A stretch of 63,578 nucleotides of DNA. Origin: Acetivibrio ethanolgignens (GTDB taxonomy: Bacteria; Bacillota; Clostridia; Lachnospirales; Lachnospiraceae). Numbering within the stretch: the stretch's first letter is position 1; each line of letters begins with the position of its first letter. Positions 26,602 to 35,343 of the stretch are shown here, piece after piece. The notes beneath the pieces were generated by a model. That model was given only the letters and a program-made list of their open reading frames with translations. It did not search any database and had not been told where the DNA came from. The stretch covers positions 1-63,578 of the forward strand of contig NZ_LNAM01000057.1 of the NCBI RefSeq assembly GCF_001461035.1. Reading direction: 5' to 3'. A program made the translations under genes and the position numbers.

Positions 26602-28281
26602 ATGAAATTTATGGATATGCTCTATGAAAGAGTGGATTTTGAAGGAGTAGAAAAGGAATTCCTGGCACTGATGGAGGAATTTAAGGGAGCAAAAAGCGGT
26701 GAGGAGCAGTTTGGCGTACATGAAAAGTTTTACGGACTGTGTGACCGTGTCATGACAAATATAACGATTGCCCAGATTCGCCACGATATTGATACAACAG
26801 ATGAGTTTTACAGCAAAGAACAGGATTATTATGATGAGATTCAGCCAAAGATTGGGAATCTGATGGTTTCCTATCAGAAGCTTTTATACGAATCACCATA
26901 CAGAGCTTATCTGGAGGAGAAAATCGGACCGGTGGCTTTCAAAAATATGGAGCTGGCGATGAAATCTACCGATGAACGGCTGATTCCGCTGATGCAGGAG
27001 GAAAATGCCCTGACTACCGAGTATGATAAGCTGATTGCCGGTGCAAAGATTGACTGGGAGGGCGAGACTCTTAATCTGTCACTGTTGCAGAAGCATATGA
27101 AGAGCCCGGACAGAGAGGTTAGAAGAAAGGCATGGGAGAAGTATGCCGCCTTTTTTGAGGAAAATGCAGAAACCTTGGACACTATCTATGATAAGCTGGT
27201 AAAATGCCGCACTGCCCAGGCAAAAGAGATGGGCTATGAGAATTATCTGGAGCTTGGATATTACCGCATGAATCGTAACTGCTATGATAAGACAATGGTA
27301 GAAAGCTTCCGGAATCAGATAAAGACTGTGTTTGTGCCATTTGCAGAAAAGCTTCATGAGAAAAGAAGAGAGCGTCTGGGGCTTTCCAAGCTTTCTTATA
27401 TTGATGAGGGTATCTATTTTAAGGAAGGCAATCCTGCTCCAACCGGCACACCGGAGGAGATTATGGCAGCCGGACAGAAGATGTATAGTGAGCTGTCTAG
27501 CGAGACAAAGGAATTCTTTGACTTTATGACAGAGAACCAGCTCTTTGATGTACTGGGAAGAAAGACAAAAAAGGCTGGCGGCTACATGACCTATCTTCCG
27601 CTTTATCATGCACCGTTTATTTTTGCAAACTTTAATGGAACCAGTGGAGATGTGGACGTTATTACCCATGAGTGCGGACATGCTTTCCAGGGCTATTTAT
27701 CCGGCTTTGATAAGATTCAGGAGCATCGGGATATTACTATGGAGACTGCAGAGATTCACTCCATGTCCATGGAATTTTTTACCGAAAAGTATATGGAGCT
27801 GTTCTTTGGGGACAAGGCAGATGCTTACCGCACGATGCACCTGGAGGATGCAGTGGCCTTTATTCCATACGGCTGTATGGTAGATGAATTCCAGCATATT
27901 GTATATGAAAATCCGGAAATGACACCGGCAGAGCGGCATGCGGCATGGAAGAAGCTGGAAAAGGAATATAAGCCTCATCTGGATTATGAAGGAAGTCCAT
28001 TCTTTGAGAAGGGCGGTTTCTGGCAGAGGCAGCTGCATATCTATGACTATCCGCTTTATTATATTGATTACTGTCTCGCTCAGAGCTGTGCCCTCCAGTA
28101 TAAGGCATGGATGGATGAAAATTATGAGGAGGCATGGAAGAGCTACTTAAAGCTTTGCCGTCTGTCTGCTTCCGATTTTTATACCAATATGGTAAAAGAG
28201 GTTGGTCTTAAGCTTCCATTTGAGGATGGCTGCATTCAGGAAATTGTAGATAAGATTGAGAAAAAATTATGGAACGAGTAA
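26602..28281 (+). CDS. pepF: M3 family oligoendopeptidase (PepF type)
   Basis: Cytoplasmic zinc metallopeptidase of 559 residues that degrades short peptides. The zinc site HECGHAFQGY is at about 356-365, with the third ligand Glu in METAEIHSMSMEFF at about 384. Total length and the helical N-terminal half fit the M3B oligoendopeptidase F group. AAAGGTAGGG lies upstream. Its 3' end overlaps the next gene by 13 bases, linking it to the DNA glycosylase gene in an operon. Confidence 0.9.
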   Translation: MKFMDMLYERVDFEGVEKEFLALMEEFKGAKSGEEQFGVHEKFYGLCDRVMTNITIAQIRHDIDTTDEFYSKEQDYYDEIQPKIGNLMVSYQKLLYESPYRAYLEEKIGPVAFKNMELAMKSTDERLIPLMQEENALTTEYDKLIAGAKIDWEGETLNLSLLQKHMKSPDREVRRKAWEKYAAFFEENAETLDTIYDKLVKCRTAQAKEMGYENYLELGYYRMNRNCYDKTMVESFRNQIKTVFVPFAEKLHEKRRERLGLSKLSYIDEGIYFKEGNPAPTGTPEEIMAAGQKMYSELSSETKEFFDFMTENQLFDVLGRKTKKAGGYMTYLPLYHAPFIFANFNGTSGDVDVITHECGHAFQGYLSGFDKIQEHRDITMETAEIHSMSMEFFTEKYMELFFGDKADAYRTMHLEDAVAFIPYGCMVDEFQHIVYENPEMTPAERHAAWKKLEKEYKPHLDYEGSPFFEKGGFWQRQLHIYDYPLYYIDYCLAQSCALQYKAWMDENYEEAWKSYLKLCRLSASDFYTNMVKEVGLKLPFEDGCIQEIVDKIEKKLWNE

Positions 28282-28784
28282 ACCATGAATTTGACCCTGT
28301 TTTTGATGAAGGTTCCCAAATATTGATTTTGGGAACTTTCCCATCTGTAAAATCAAGAGAGACGAGATTTTTTTATGGACATCCCAGAAACCGTTTCTGG
28401 ACGGTGATGGCAGCATTGACTGGTTGGGAGGTTCCGGTAACGATAGAGGAAAAAAAGAAGCTTTTGCTGGAAAATCATATTGCTATCTGGGATGTAATCG
28501 CGAGCTGCGAAATCCAGGGTTCCAGTGACAGCTCCATAAGGAATGTGGTGCCCACGGATTTGAACCGGATTTTTGAAAAAGCTCCCATCAGGGCCATTTT
28601 TGCCAATGGAGGTAAGGCCTATGAGCTTTATATGAGATACAGCTATGAAAAAACAGGGCGTGAAATCAGAAGGCTTCCATCGACCAGCCCGGCAAATGCA
28701 GCCTTTAGTCTGGAACGGCTGGTTGAAGAATGGAAAAAAGCAATTTTAAAGGAAAGTGAAAGGCATGTCGGAAAAGAACAATGA
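28269..28784 (+). CDS. DNA-deoxyinosine glycosylase (uracil-DNA glycosylase superfamily, family 6)
   Basis: A 171-residue base-excision repair enzyme expected to remove hypoxanthine arising from adenine deamination. Motifs of the UDG fold: ILGTFPSVKSR at the start, FYGHPRNRFWTVM, the IWDVIASCEIQGSSDSSI segment and PSTSPANAAFS at the end, the last typical of this branch. It overlaps pepF upstream by 13 bases and the MATE gene downstream by about 20. Confidence 0.88.
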   Translation: MERVNHEFDPVFDEGSQILILGTFPSVKSRETRFFYGHPRNRFWTVMAALTGWEVPVTIEEKKKLLLENHIAIWDVIASCEIQGSSDSSIRNVVPTDLNRIFEKAPIRAIFANGGKAYELYMRYSYEKTGREIRRLPSTSPANAAFSLERLVEEWKKAILKESERHVGKEQ

Positions 28785-30120
28785 ACTTCGCATGACTGAG
28801 GGAAATATAGGAAAACAGATATTGGCTTTTTCTCTGCCGCTGATTATTGGCAATCTATTTCAACAGCTATATAATACAGTAGATTCGGTGGTAGTAGGCC
28901 AGTATGTAGGAAAAGAGGCACTGGCAGCTGTTGGCTCCAGCAATTCCCTGATTAACCTTATGATAGGTATCCTTACGGGCATCGCGACAGGAGCCGGTGT
29001 TATCATTGCCCAGTATTATGGAGGAAAAAAGGAAGAGAAGCTTTCCTGGGCAGTACATACAGCGATGACGATTAGTATCCTTGGGGGAATTCTCATGACT
29101 TTTCTGGGTATAGCGGCATCAGGACCGATTCTTCGTTTGATGGGAACCCCGGAGTCTGTTATGCCAAGCTCAACTACCTACTTAAGGATATTCTTTCTGG
29201 GCTCGGTCTTTAATCTGATATATAATATTGGCTCCGGTATTCTGAGGGCTGTAGGCGATTCCAAAAATCCGCTGTACTATTTAACCTTTGCCTCTCTTGT
29301 AAATATCGGATTGGATTTGTTATTTGTTATCGTATTTCCCATGGGTGTGGCAGGAGCAGCCTGGGCAACGATTACAGCTCAGGCGGTGTCAGCTCTTTTG
29401 GTGTTGGGGAAGCTTATGACCTGTAAAACTCCGTACCGAATATACTTAAAAAAGCTTCGCATTGACAGGATTATGGCAGGACGGATTATCCGTTTTGGTG
29501 TACCTGCCGGCCTGCAAAATTCGATTATTTCCCTGTCTAATGTTATTGTCCAGGCAAATATCAACAGCTTTGGTGATGCAGCGATGGCAGGCTGTGGGGC
29601 CTATAATAAGGTAGATGGCTTTGTGCTTTTGCCGATTATGAGCCTTAGTATGGCAGTTATGACCTTTGTGGGACAGAATGTCGGTGCGGGTAAATACGAC
29701 CGGGCAAAAAAAGGACTCTGGGCCACCTGTGGTATTACGATGGTATATGTTATCGCTGTTTCCGTAATACTGTTCCTTTTCCGGATACAGGCAATCAGTC
29801 TGTTCTCTAACGATGCAGAGGTTATTGAAAATGGTGTTCTTATGATGATTATCCTGATGCCGTTTTACTGGATAATTGCTCTGGTAAATATTTGTACTGG
29901 AGCCTTTCGCGGGGCAGGACACTCCTTTATGGCAATGATGGTTATGATAGTGAACCTGTGTGGTGTCCGTATGCTTTGGATCTGGATTACTGTGCCGATG
30001 GTTTCAAGGCTTTCTACTGTACTGTGGGGATATCCGGTCAGCTGGATTACGGCATTTTTATGCTGCCTGTTCTTTGTGAGAGGCAGATGGATACAGGTCT
30101 ATAAAAAAGAAAAAAAGTAA
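28765..30120 (+). CDS. MATE family cation-coupled efflux transporter
   Basis: A 451-residue membrane protein with twelve predicted helices in two MATE repeats (PLIIGNLFQQLYNTVDSVVV and, in the second half, PAGLQNSIISLSNVIVQANI). It should export cationic drugs or metabolites using a Na+ or H+ gradient. The ATG at 28765 is preferred over a GTG at 28756, whose ribosome site would be too close. It overlaps the end of the glycosylase gene and is followed 12 bases later by maf. Confidence 0.9.
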   Translation: MSEKNNELRMTEGNIGKQILAFSLPLIIGNLFQQLYNTVDSVVVGQYVGKEALAAVGSSNSLINLMIGILTGIATGAGVIIAQYYGGKKEEKLSWAVHTAMTISILGGILMTFLGIAASGPILRLMGTPESVMPSSTTYLRIFFLGSVFNLIYNIGSGILRAVGDSKNPLYYLTFASLVNIGLDLLFVIVFPMGVAGAAWATITAQAVSALLVLGKLMTCKTPYRIYLKKLRIDRIMAGRIIRFGVPAGLQNSIISLSNVIVQANINSFGDAAMAGCGAYNKVDGFVLLPIMSLSMAVMTFVGQNVGAGKYDRAKKGLWATCGITMVYVIAVSVILFLFRIQAISLFSNDAEVIENGVLMMIILMPFYWIIALVNICTGAFRGAGHSFMAMMVMIVNLCGVRMLWIWITVPMVSRLSTVLWGYPVSWITAFLCCLFFVRGRWIQVYKKEKK

Positions 30121-30132
30121 TGGAGGAAGAAA

Positions 30133-30720
30133 ATGAAGATTATTTTGGCGTCAGCTTCTCCAAGAAGAAGAGAACTGATGGACTTAGTAGAATTGCCTTA
30201 CGAGGTTATTCCAAGCACAAGAGAAGAGGTAATTACCAGTACAATTCCGGCTGATGTGGTAAGGGAGCTTTCTCTTATGAAAGCAGAGGATGTAGCAGAG
30301 AAGGCTTTACTAGGAGAAGAAGAGCTTGCTTTAGTTATCGGAGCAGATACGGTAGTTGCCTGCGACAATGAAATCCTTGGAAAGCCGAAAAACGAAGAAA
30401 ATGCAAAAGAGATGCTTCGTAAGCTGGCAGGACGCAGTCACAGTGTGTTTACAGGTATTGCTCTTTTGTGGATAAAGGATGGAAAAATCGTAAAGACTGT
30501 GAATAAAGCCGTGGAAACGAAGGTACTCGTGGAAGCTATGTCAGAAGAAGAAATTGCAGCCTATGTAGCGACCGGGGAGCCAATGGACAAGGCAGGAGCT
30601 TATGCGATTCAGGGCAAATTTGCACCGTATATCAGTGGAATAGAAGGCGATTATTATAATGTAGTCGGTTTCCCAATCTGTACGGTTAGAAAGGAAATCA
30701 GAAAAGAGGTAGAGATATGA
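30133..30720 (+). CDS. maf: Maf family nucleoside triphosphate pyrophosphatase
   Basis: A 195-residue house-cleaning pyrophosphatase hydrolysing non-canonical or modified dTTP/UTP-like nucleotides. Family motifs: SASPRRRELM at the N-terminus, GADTVV in the middle and the C-terminal QGKFAPYISGIEGDYYNVVG. GGAGGAAG lies before the ATG. Its stop overlaps the next ATG by 4 bases. Confidence 0.93.
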   Translation: MKIILASASPRRRELMDLVELPYEVIPSTREEVITSTIPADVVRELSLMKAEDVAEKALLGEEELALVIGADTVVACDNEILGKPKNEENAKEMLRKLAGRSHSVFTGIALLWIKDGKIVKTVNKAVETKVLVEAMSEEEIAAYVATGEPMDKAGAYAIQGKFAPYISGIEGDYYNVVGFPICTVRKEIRKEVEI

Positions 30721-32225
30721 GCAAAATATTTGATGAGCTAAAGGTTTATCTGGAAAGGGGCGATGCCTTAAGTGAGGCACAGCGAATCTTTGAATGGGAC
30801 TCAGCAACACTGGCTCCAAAGCTGGCAGATGAGAACACTGCCAGAGTAGTAGGCATATTGTCGGATATGTATTTTAAGACCTATGTAAATGAGGATGTAA
30901 AAAAGTGTTTAGAGGAGCTTGCAAAGCCGGAGGAGCTTGACAAGCTTACACCGGCTGAGAAAGCTCAGGTAAAGGAGCTTCGCAGGCTGGTAAGTGACTT
31001 GGAAAAACTCCCTCCAGAGGAGTACCGGGAGTTTTCTGAGCTGGTGGCAAGAGCTATGGGTATCTGGGAGGAAGCCAGAGAAAATGATGACTATGGGAAG
31101 TTTGCTCCGGTATTGGAAAAAATTATTGAATTTCAGAAAAAATTTGCAGGCTACCGGATGGACCCGGAAAAACACAGCTGCCTGTATGATGTACTTTTAG
31201 ATGAGTATGAGTCCGGGTTTACCGTGGAAAAGCTGGATGAGTTTTTTGAGGTTATCCGGAGCGAGCTGGTTCCTTTTATCAAGGAGGTTGTAGAAAAGGC
31301 GGCCTCTGTGGATAAATCCTACAATGAAAAGCACTATGATGTGGATAAACAGAGGGAATTGAGCCATATGCTGGCAGAGTATGTGGGCTTTGATTTTGAT
31401 AGGGGTGTTATGGCAGAAAGTGCCCACCCATTTACAACGAATTTCCATAACAAGGATGTTCGTATTACCAATCATTTTTATGAAAACAATCTGGAAAGTG
31501 CTATTTTTTCTGTAATTCATGAGAGTGGACATGCTCTGTATGAAATGCAGGTGGCCGATGAATTTACGCAAACGCTGGTAGGAGAAGGTACCTCTATGGG
31601 GATGCACGAATCCCAGTCCCGTTTCTTTGAGAACATTGTAGGAAGAAACGAACAGTTCTGGAAACCGTTGTATGGAAAGCTTACCGATATGTTTCCGGAG
31701 CAGCTTGCCAGTGTGTCCCTGGAGCAGTTTATTTTAGGCAGCAATAAGCCAGTGCCTGGGCCAATCCGTACCGAAGCAGATGAGCTTACCTATGCGTTGC
31801 ATATTTTAGTACGTTATGAAATCGAAAAGATGATTTTCAATAACGAGGTAGGTGTCGATGAGCTTCCAAAGGTATGGAAGGAAAAATATGAGGAATACTT
31901 AGGGATTACACCAACGAATGATGCAGAGGGTATTCTTCAGGATGTCCACTGGTGCGGTGGCGATTTTGGCTATTTTCCATCCTATGCACTGGGAAGTGCG
32001 GTAGCAGCCCAGATTTATTATCAGATGCAAAAGGTGCTGCCTTTTGACGAGTGCCTGGAGCAGGGCAAGCTGGAGCCAATCCGTGCGTATCTAAAGGAGC
32101 ATATTCACAGATTTGGAAAAAGTAAGAATACGAATGAAATTCTTCGGGATATGATGGGTGAGGAATTTAACCCGGAATATTATGTAAAATATCTGAAGGA
32201 GAAATATACAAAGTTATTCCGCTAG
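30717..32225 (+). CDS. M32 family metallocarboxypeptidase (Taq type)
   Basis: A 502-residue zinc carboxypeptidase acting on peptide C-termini in the cytoplasm. The zinc motif HESGHALYEMQ starts at His268, with the downstream Glu in GMHESQSRFFENIVG. The IRTEADELTYALHILVRYEIE segment is strongly conserved in M32. The ATG shares four bases with the maf stop. Its 3' end overlaps the convergent ABC-F gene by 12 bases. Confidence 0.93.
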   Translation: MSKIFDELKVYLERGDALSEAQRIFEWDSATLAPKLADENTARVVGILSDMYFKTYVNEDVKKCLEELAKPEELDKLTPAEKAQVKELRRLVSDLEKLPPEEYREFSELVARAMGIWEEARENDDYGKFAPVLEKIIEFQKKFAGYRMDPEKHSCLYDVLLDEYESGFTVEKLDEFFEVIRSELVPFIKEVVEKAASVDKSYNEKHYDVDKQRELSHMLAEYVGFDFDRGVMAESAHPFTTNFHNKDVRITNHFYENNLESAIFSVIHESGHALYEMQVADEFTQTLVGEGTSMGMHESQSRFFENIVGRNEQFWKPLYGKLTDMFPEQLASVSLEQFILGSNKPVPGPIRTEADELTYALHILVRYEIEKMIFNNEVGVDELPKVWKEKYEEYLGITPTNDAEGILQDVHWCGGDFGYFPSYALGSAVAAQIYYQMQKVLPFDECLEQGKLEPIRAYLKEHIHRFGKSKNTNEILRDMMGEEFNPEYYVKYLKEKYTKLFR

Positions 32226-34163
32226 CTCCTCCCATCGTTCCATCAGTACCTCCAACCGCTCTTCCAGAGCGGTTTTTTCTTTGTTAAGCTCCATCAGGCG
32301 GGAGACATCAGTAAAAATCTCTTCCTGGGTCAGAAGCTCGTTAATTTCTTCATTGCGAAGCTCTAATTTATGGATTTCATCCTCACATTTTTTCAAATCA
32401 TTGAGACGCTTCTGCTGACGGGCTTTTTCTTCCTTTTGCTGCTGCCAGTCAAGCTTGGTACCAGAGACCGGGGCAGCTGGCTGGGAAGATATACTAAAGG
32501 AAGCGGCTGCTTTTGAGGCAGAGGTATCGGAAGCAAGAGCTGCCGCCTCTAAAAGTCCCTCCTTCTGCTTTTCCAGGTAATAATCATAGTTTCCGGCATA
32601 ATTAATCAAATGCTCTTTTGTTAAATCCAGAATCCGGGTAGCTGTCTTATTGATAAAATAACGGTCATGGGACACATATAAAACAGTGCCGGCATAGTGT
32701 GCAATGGCATTTTCAAGAATTTCCTTGGAAACAATATCCAGATGGTTGGTTGGCTCATCCAGAATCAGGAAGTTGGCCTCGGATAGCATAAGCTTTGCTA
32801 AGGAAACGCGGCCTCTTTCTCCACCGCTTAAATCCTTGATTCGTTTGAATACATCATCTCCGGTAAATAAAAAAGCAGCAAGAACATTGCGGATATGGGT
32901 ATTGTCCATATAGGGATAGGCATCCTGTAGTTCGTCAAAAAGAGTCTTTTCCATGTTTAGGACATGATGCTCCTGGTCATAGTAGCCGATTTCTACCTTG
33001 GTGCCGAGGCGGATTTCTCCGGCATCTGCAGGAAGCAGGTCATTGATAATCTTTAAAATCGTTGTTTTCCCGGTTCCGTTTGCACCGATGATGGCCACCT
33101 TTTCTCCACGCTTAATATCAAAATTAAGATTGGAAAACAGGTGGTTTGAGCCAAAGGCTTTGCTTAATCCCTTTACGGTCAGTACATCATTACCACTGGT
33201 GATAGATGGCTCCAGGGAAAAGTGGATTTCAGCCTCATGAGTAATTGGTTTTTCTACAAGCTCTATTTTATTTAACAGCTTTTCACGGCTTTCAGCACGC
33301 CTAATGGATTTTTCACGATTGAAGGAGCGGAGCCTGGTGATAACCTCCTCCTGGTGCTTAATTTCCCGCTGCTGGTTATAGTACTGTTTTAGCTTTGCTT
33401 CGCGAAGCTGAGCTTTTTTCTGGGCATACTGGGTATAGCTGCCGGAATACATCTGGGCCTTCTTATGCTCCAGCTCGATGACCTTGGTTACAATGCGATC
33501 CAGAAAATAACGGTCATGGGCGACGATGACAACGGCTCCTTTATAGTTTAGTAAGAAGCTTTCCAGCCATGCAATAGAGTTAAGATCCAGGTGGTTAATC
33601 GGCTCGTCCAGAAGGATAAGGTCGGGAGTGGACAAAAGAAGCTTTCCTAAGGCCACCCTGGTTTTCTGACCGCCGGACAGGGTGCTGGTAGTGCGGTTAA
33701 AATCCTCCTCGGCAAAGCCAAGCCCCCTTAATACACCGACAATTTCGCTCTCACAGGCATAGCCATTCTTTTGCTCAAATTCGTGATTTAAGCGGGTATA
33801 GGTGGAAAGAAGCTGCTCCAGCTCTTCGCCGGCAGCATGCTTCATTTTAAGCTCTGTACTGCGGATTTCTTCCTGGAGATCGAAAACCTCCTGCTTGACC
33901 TTACACATTTCCTCATAAATCGTACCAGAAGCGGAAAGCTCCTGGTGCTGGGCCAGATAGCCAATCGTGGTATCCTTAGCGGTAATAACCTCGCCGGAAT
34001 CGGTAGAAAGCTCACCGATGATAATTTTTAAGAGGGTAGATTTACCAGCACCATTGCTTCCTACAATGGCAGCTTTTTCCTGGTCATTTATATGAAAGGA
34101 AACATCCGATAAAATTTCCTCTGTTCCAAAGGACTTGTAGATATTCTGACAAGATAGTATCAT
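32214..34163 (-). CDS. ABC-F family ATPase (ribosome-associated)
   Basis: A soluble 649-residue protein with two ATPase cassettes and no membrane domain, a class acting at the ribosomal E site in translation or antibiotic protection. Cassette 1: GSNGAGKST, signature LSGGQKTRVAL, Walker B LLDEPINHLD (Ile where Thr is nearly universal). Cassette 2: GANGTGKTT, LSGGERGRVSL, LILDEPTNHLD. The linker between them is charged and helical, and the last 100 residues form a coiled coil. The ATG at 34163 has GGAGT 7 bases upstream, better than a GTG at 34172 that overlaps it. Which ABC-F subgroup it belongs to is unsure. Confidence 0.88.
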   Translation of the reverse strand: MILSCQNIYKSFGTEEILSDVSFHINDQEKAAIVGSNGAGKSTLLKIIIGELSTDSGEVITAKDTTIGYLAQHQELSASGTIYEEMCKVKQEVFDLQEEIRSTELKMKHAAGEELEQLLSTYTRLNHEFEQKNGYACESEIVGVLRGLGFAEEDFNRTTSTLSGGQKTRVALGKLLLSTPDLILLDEPINHLDLNSIAWLESFLLNYKGAVVIVAHDRYFLDRIVTKVIELEHKKAQMYSGSYTQYAQKKAQLREAKLKQYYNQQREIKHQEEVITRLRSFNREKSIRRAESREKLLNKIELVEKPITHEAEIHFSLEPSITSGNDVLTVKGLSKAFGSNHLFSNLNFDIKRGEKVAIIGANGTGKTTILKIINDLLPADAGEIRLGTKVEIGYYDQEHHVLNMEKTLFDELQDAYPYMDNTHIRNVLAAFLFTGDDVFKRIKDLSGGERGRVSLAKLMLSEANFLILDEPTNHLDIVSKEILENAIAHYAGTVLYVSHDRYFINKTATRILDLTKEHLINYAGNYDYYLEKQKEGLLEAAALASDTSASKAAASFSISSQPAAPVSGTKLDWQQQKEEKARQQKRLNDLKKCEDEIHKLELRNEEINELLTQEEIFTDVSRLMELNKEKTALEERLEVLMERWEELAE

Positions 34164-34195
34164 AAAATTCACTCCGTTTCATTGGCATCAAACAC

Positions 34196-34225
34196 ATTAT
34201 AAATGAGAAGGTAAAGCAGTGTCAA
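34196..34225 (-). promoter_or_regulatory. Promoter of the ABC-F gene
   Basis: On the minus strand, consensus TTGACA (34225-34220) and TATAAT (34201-34196) are separated by 18 bases. Confidence 0.75.
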
Positions 34226-34227
34226 GG

Positions 34228-34257
34228 TTGACAGATATTTAAGGTTTATAATATAAT
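34228..34257 (+). promoter_or_regulatory. Promoter of rex and following genes
   Basis: Consensus TTGACA (34228-34233) and TATAAT (34252-34257), 18-base spacer, 40 bases before the rex GTG. It is back to back with the ABC-F promoter; the -35 boxes are two bases apart. No Rex-type TTGTTAA/TTAACAA palindrome is visible here. Confidence 0.75.
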
Positions 34258-34297
34258 AGATTCATATATGTAGATAAATTAGTTGGGAGGCATATAA

Positions 34298-34945
34298 GTG
34301 GCTGGTAAAGTAATCTCATTAGCGGTAATCCGGCGGCTTCCACGATATTATCGGTATCTTGGGGAACTGTTGGAGAATGGTGTAGTAAGAATTTCGTCCA
34401 AGGAATTAAGCGAAAGGATGCAAGTAACAGCATCCCAGATTCGGCAGGATTTAAATAATTTTGGTGGATTTGGGCAGCAGGGTTACGGTTATAATGTAGA
34501 ATATTTGTATACGGAGATTGGGAAAATTCTTGGTCTGGATAGACAGTACAATATGATTATTATTGGAGCCGGTAACTTTGGACAAGCTTTAGCAAATTAT
34601 ACTGCTTTTGAACGAAGAGGTTTTATATTAACGGGTATTTTTGATGTAAATCCACGACTGGAGGGAATATCTATCCGCGGTATTCCTGTTCGGATGATGG
34701 ATGAGCTTAAGGATTTTGTAAAAGAAACTCCAGTGCATATTGCGGCTTTAACGATACCAAAGGCAAAGGCACCGCAGGTGGCACAGGATTTAGTTAAGCT
34801 GGGGATAAAGGCGATTTGGAATTTTGCTTCTACAGATTTACACCTTCCGGAGGGAGTTGTATCCCAGAATGTGCATTTGACAGAGAGCCTGATGCAGTTA
34901 TCTTATAATCTTAAGAATCTGGAGGAAGAAGAAGGTAAACAATGA
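34298..34945 (+). CDS. rex: Redox-sensing transcriptional repressor Rex
   Basis: A 215-residue DNA-binding repressor that releases DNA when NADH/NAD+ rises. The N-terminal winged helix (about 1-80) contains RISSKELSERMQVTASQIRQ and LNNFGGFGQQGYGY; the Rossmann domain shows IIGAGNFGQALANY; the C-terminal domain-swapped helix follows. The GTG start has GGGAGG upstream. It probably controls fermentation genes elsewhere. Its stop overlaps the acpS ATG by 4 bases. Confidence 0.96.
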   Translation: MAGKVISLAVIRRLPRYYRYLGELLENGVVRISSKELSERMQVTASQIRQDLNNFGGFGQQGYGYNVEYLYTEIGKILGLDRQYNMIIIGAGNFGQALANYTAFERRGFILTGIFDVNPRLEGISIRGIPVRMMDELKDFVKETPVHIAALTIPKAKAPQVAQDLVKLGIKAIWNFASTDLHLPEGVVSQNVHLTESLMQLSYNLKNLEEEEGKQ

Positions 34946-35343
34946 TTGCCGGTATCGGAATGGATATGGTAGAGATTCATAGGGTGGTAAAGGCCTGTGA
35001 AAGAGCGGCTTTTTTGAAAAAATATTTTACCGAGGCAGAACGGGAATTGATTGCGGTAGATTTAAAGAGAGCAGCAGATAATTTTGCTGTGAAGGAGGCT
35101 GTATCAAAAATGTTTGGTACAGGCTTTCGGGAAATCTCACCGATAGACATAGAGTGTCTCCGTGATAAGCTTGGGAAGCCTTATGTAAATTTGTATGGAA
35201 AGGCAGCAGAGTACAAAAGACTTCTTTCCATTGATGAAATTTATGTAACGATTACCAATACCCGGGAGCTTTCGGCAGCAGTTGCGGTAGGTGAAACAAA
35301 GAATGAAATATCTTATGAGAGCAGGACAGATGAAGGAGATTGA
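34942..35343 (+). CDS. acpS: Holo-[acyl-carrier-protein] synthase
   Basis: Transfers 4'-phosphopantetheine from CoA to apo-ACP for fatty acid synthesis. 133 residues with GIGMDMVEIHR (metal ligand Asp8), FTEAER and the second ligand Glu in NFAVKEAVSKMFGTG. It overlaps rex by four bases and the nnrED gene by about 40, so the three are co-translated. Confidence 0.95.
   Translation: MIAGIGMDMVEIHRVVKACERAAFLKKYFTEAERELIAVDLKRAADNFAVKEAVSKMFGTGFREISPIDIECLRDKLGKPYVNLYGKAAEYKRLLSIDEIYVTITNTRELSAAVAVGETKNEISYESRTDEGD

Noticed and set aside
27079-27681. 200-codon minus-strand frame inside pepF
   Set aside because: Mirror of the coding strand with no start signals; the sense protein has the complete M3 zinc site.
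34196-34257. Rex-binding palindrome between the ABC-F and rex promoters
   Set aside because: No TTGTTAA/TTAACAA-like repeat found; only the two back-to-back promoters.
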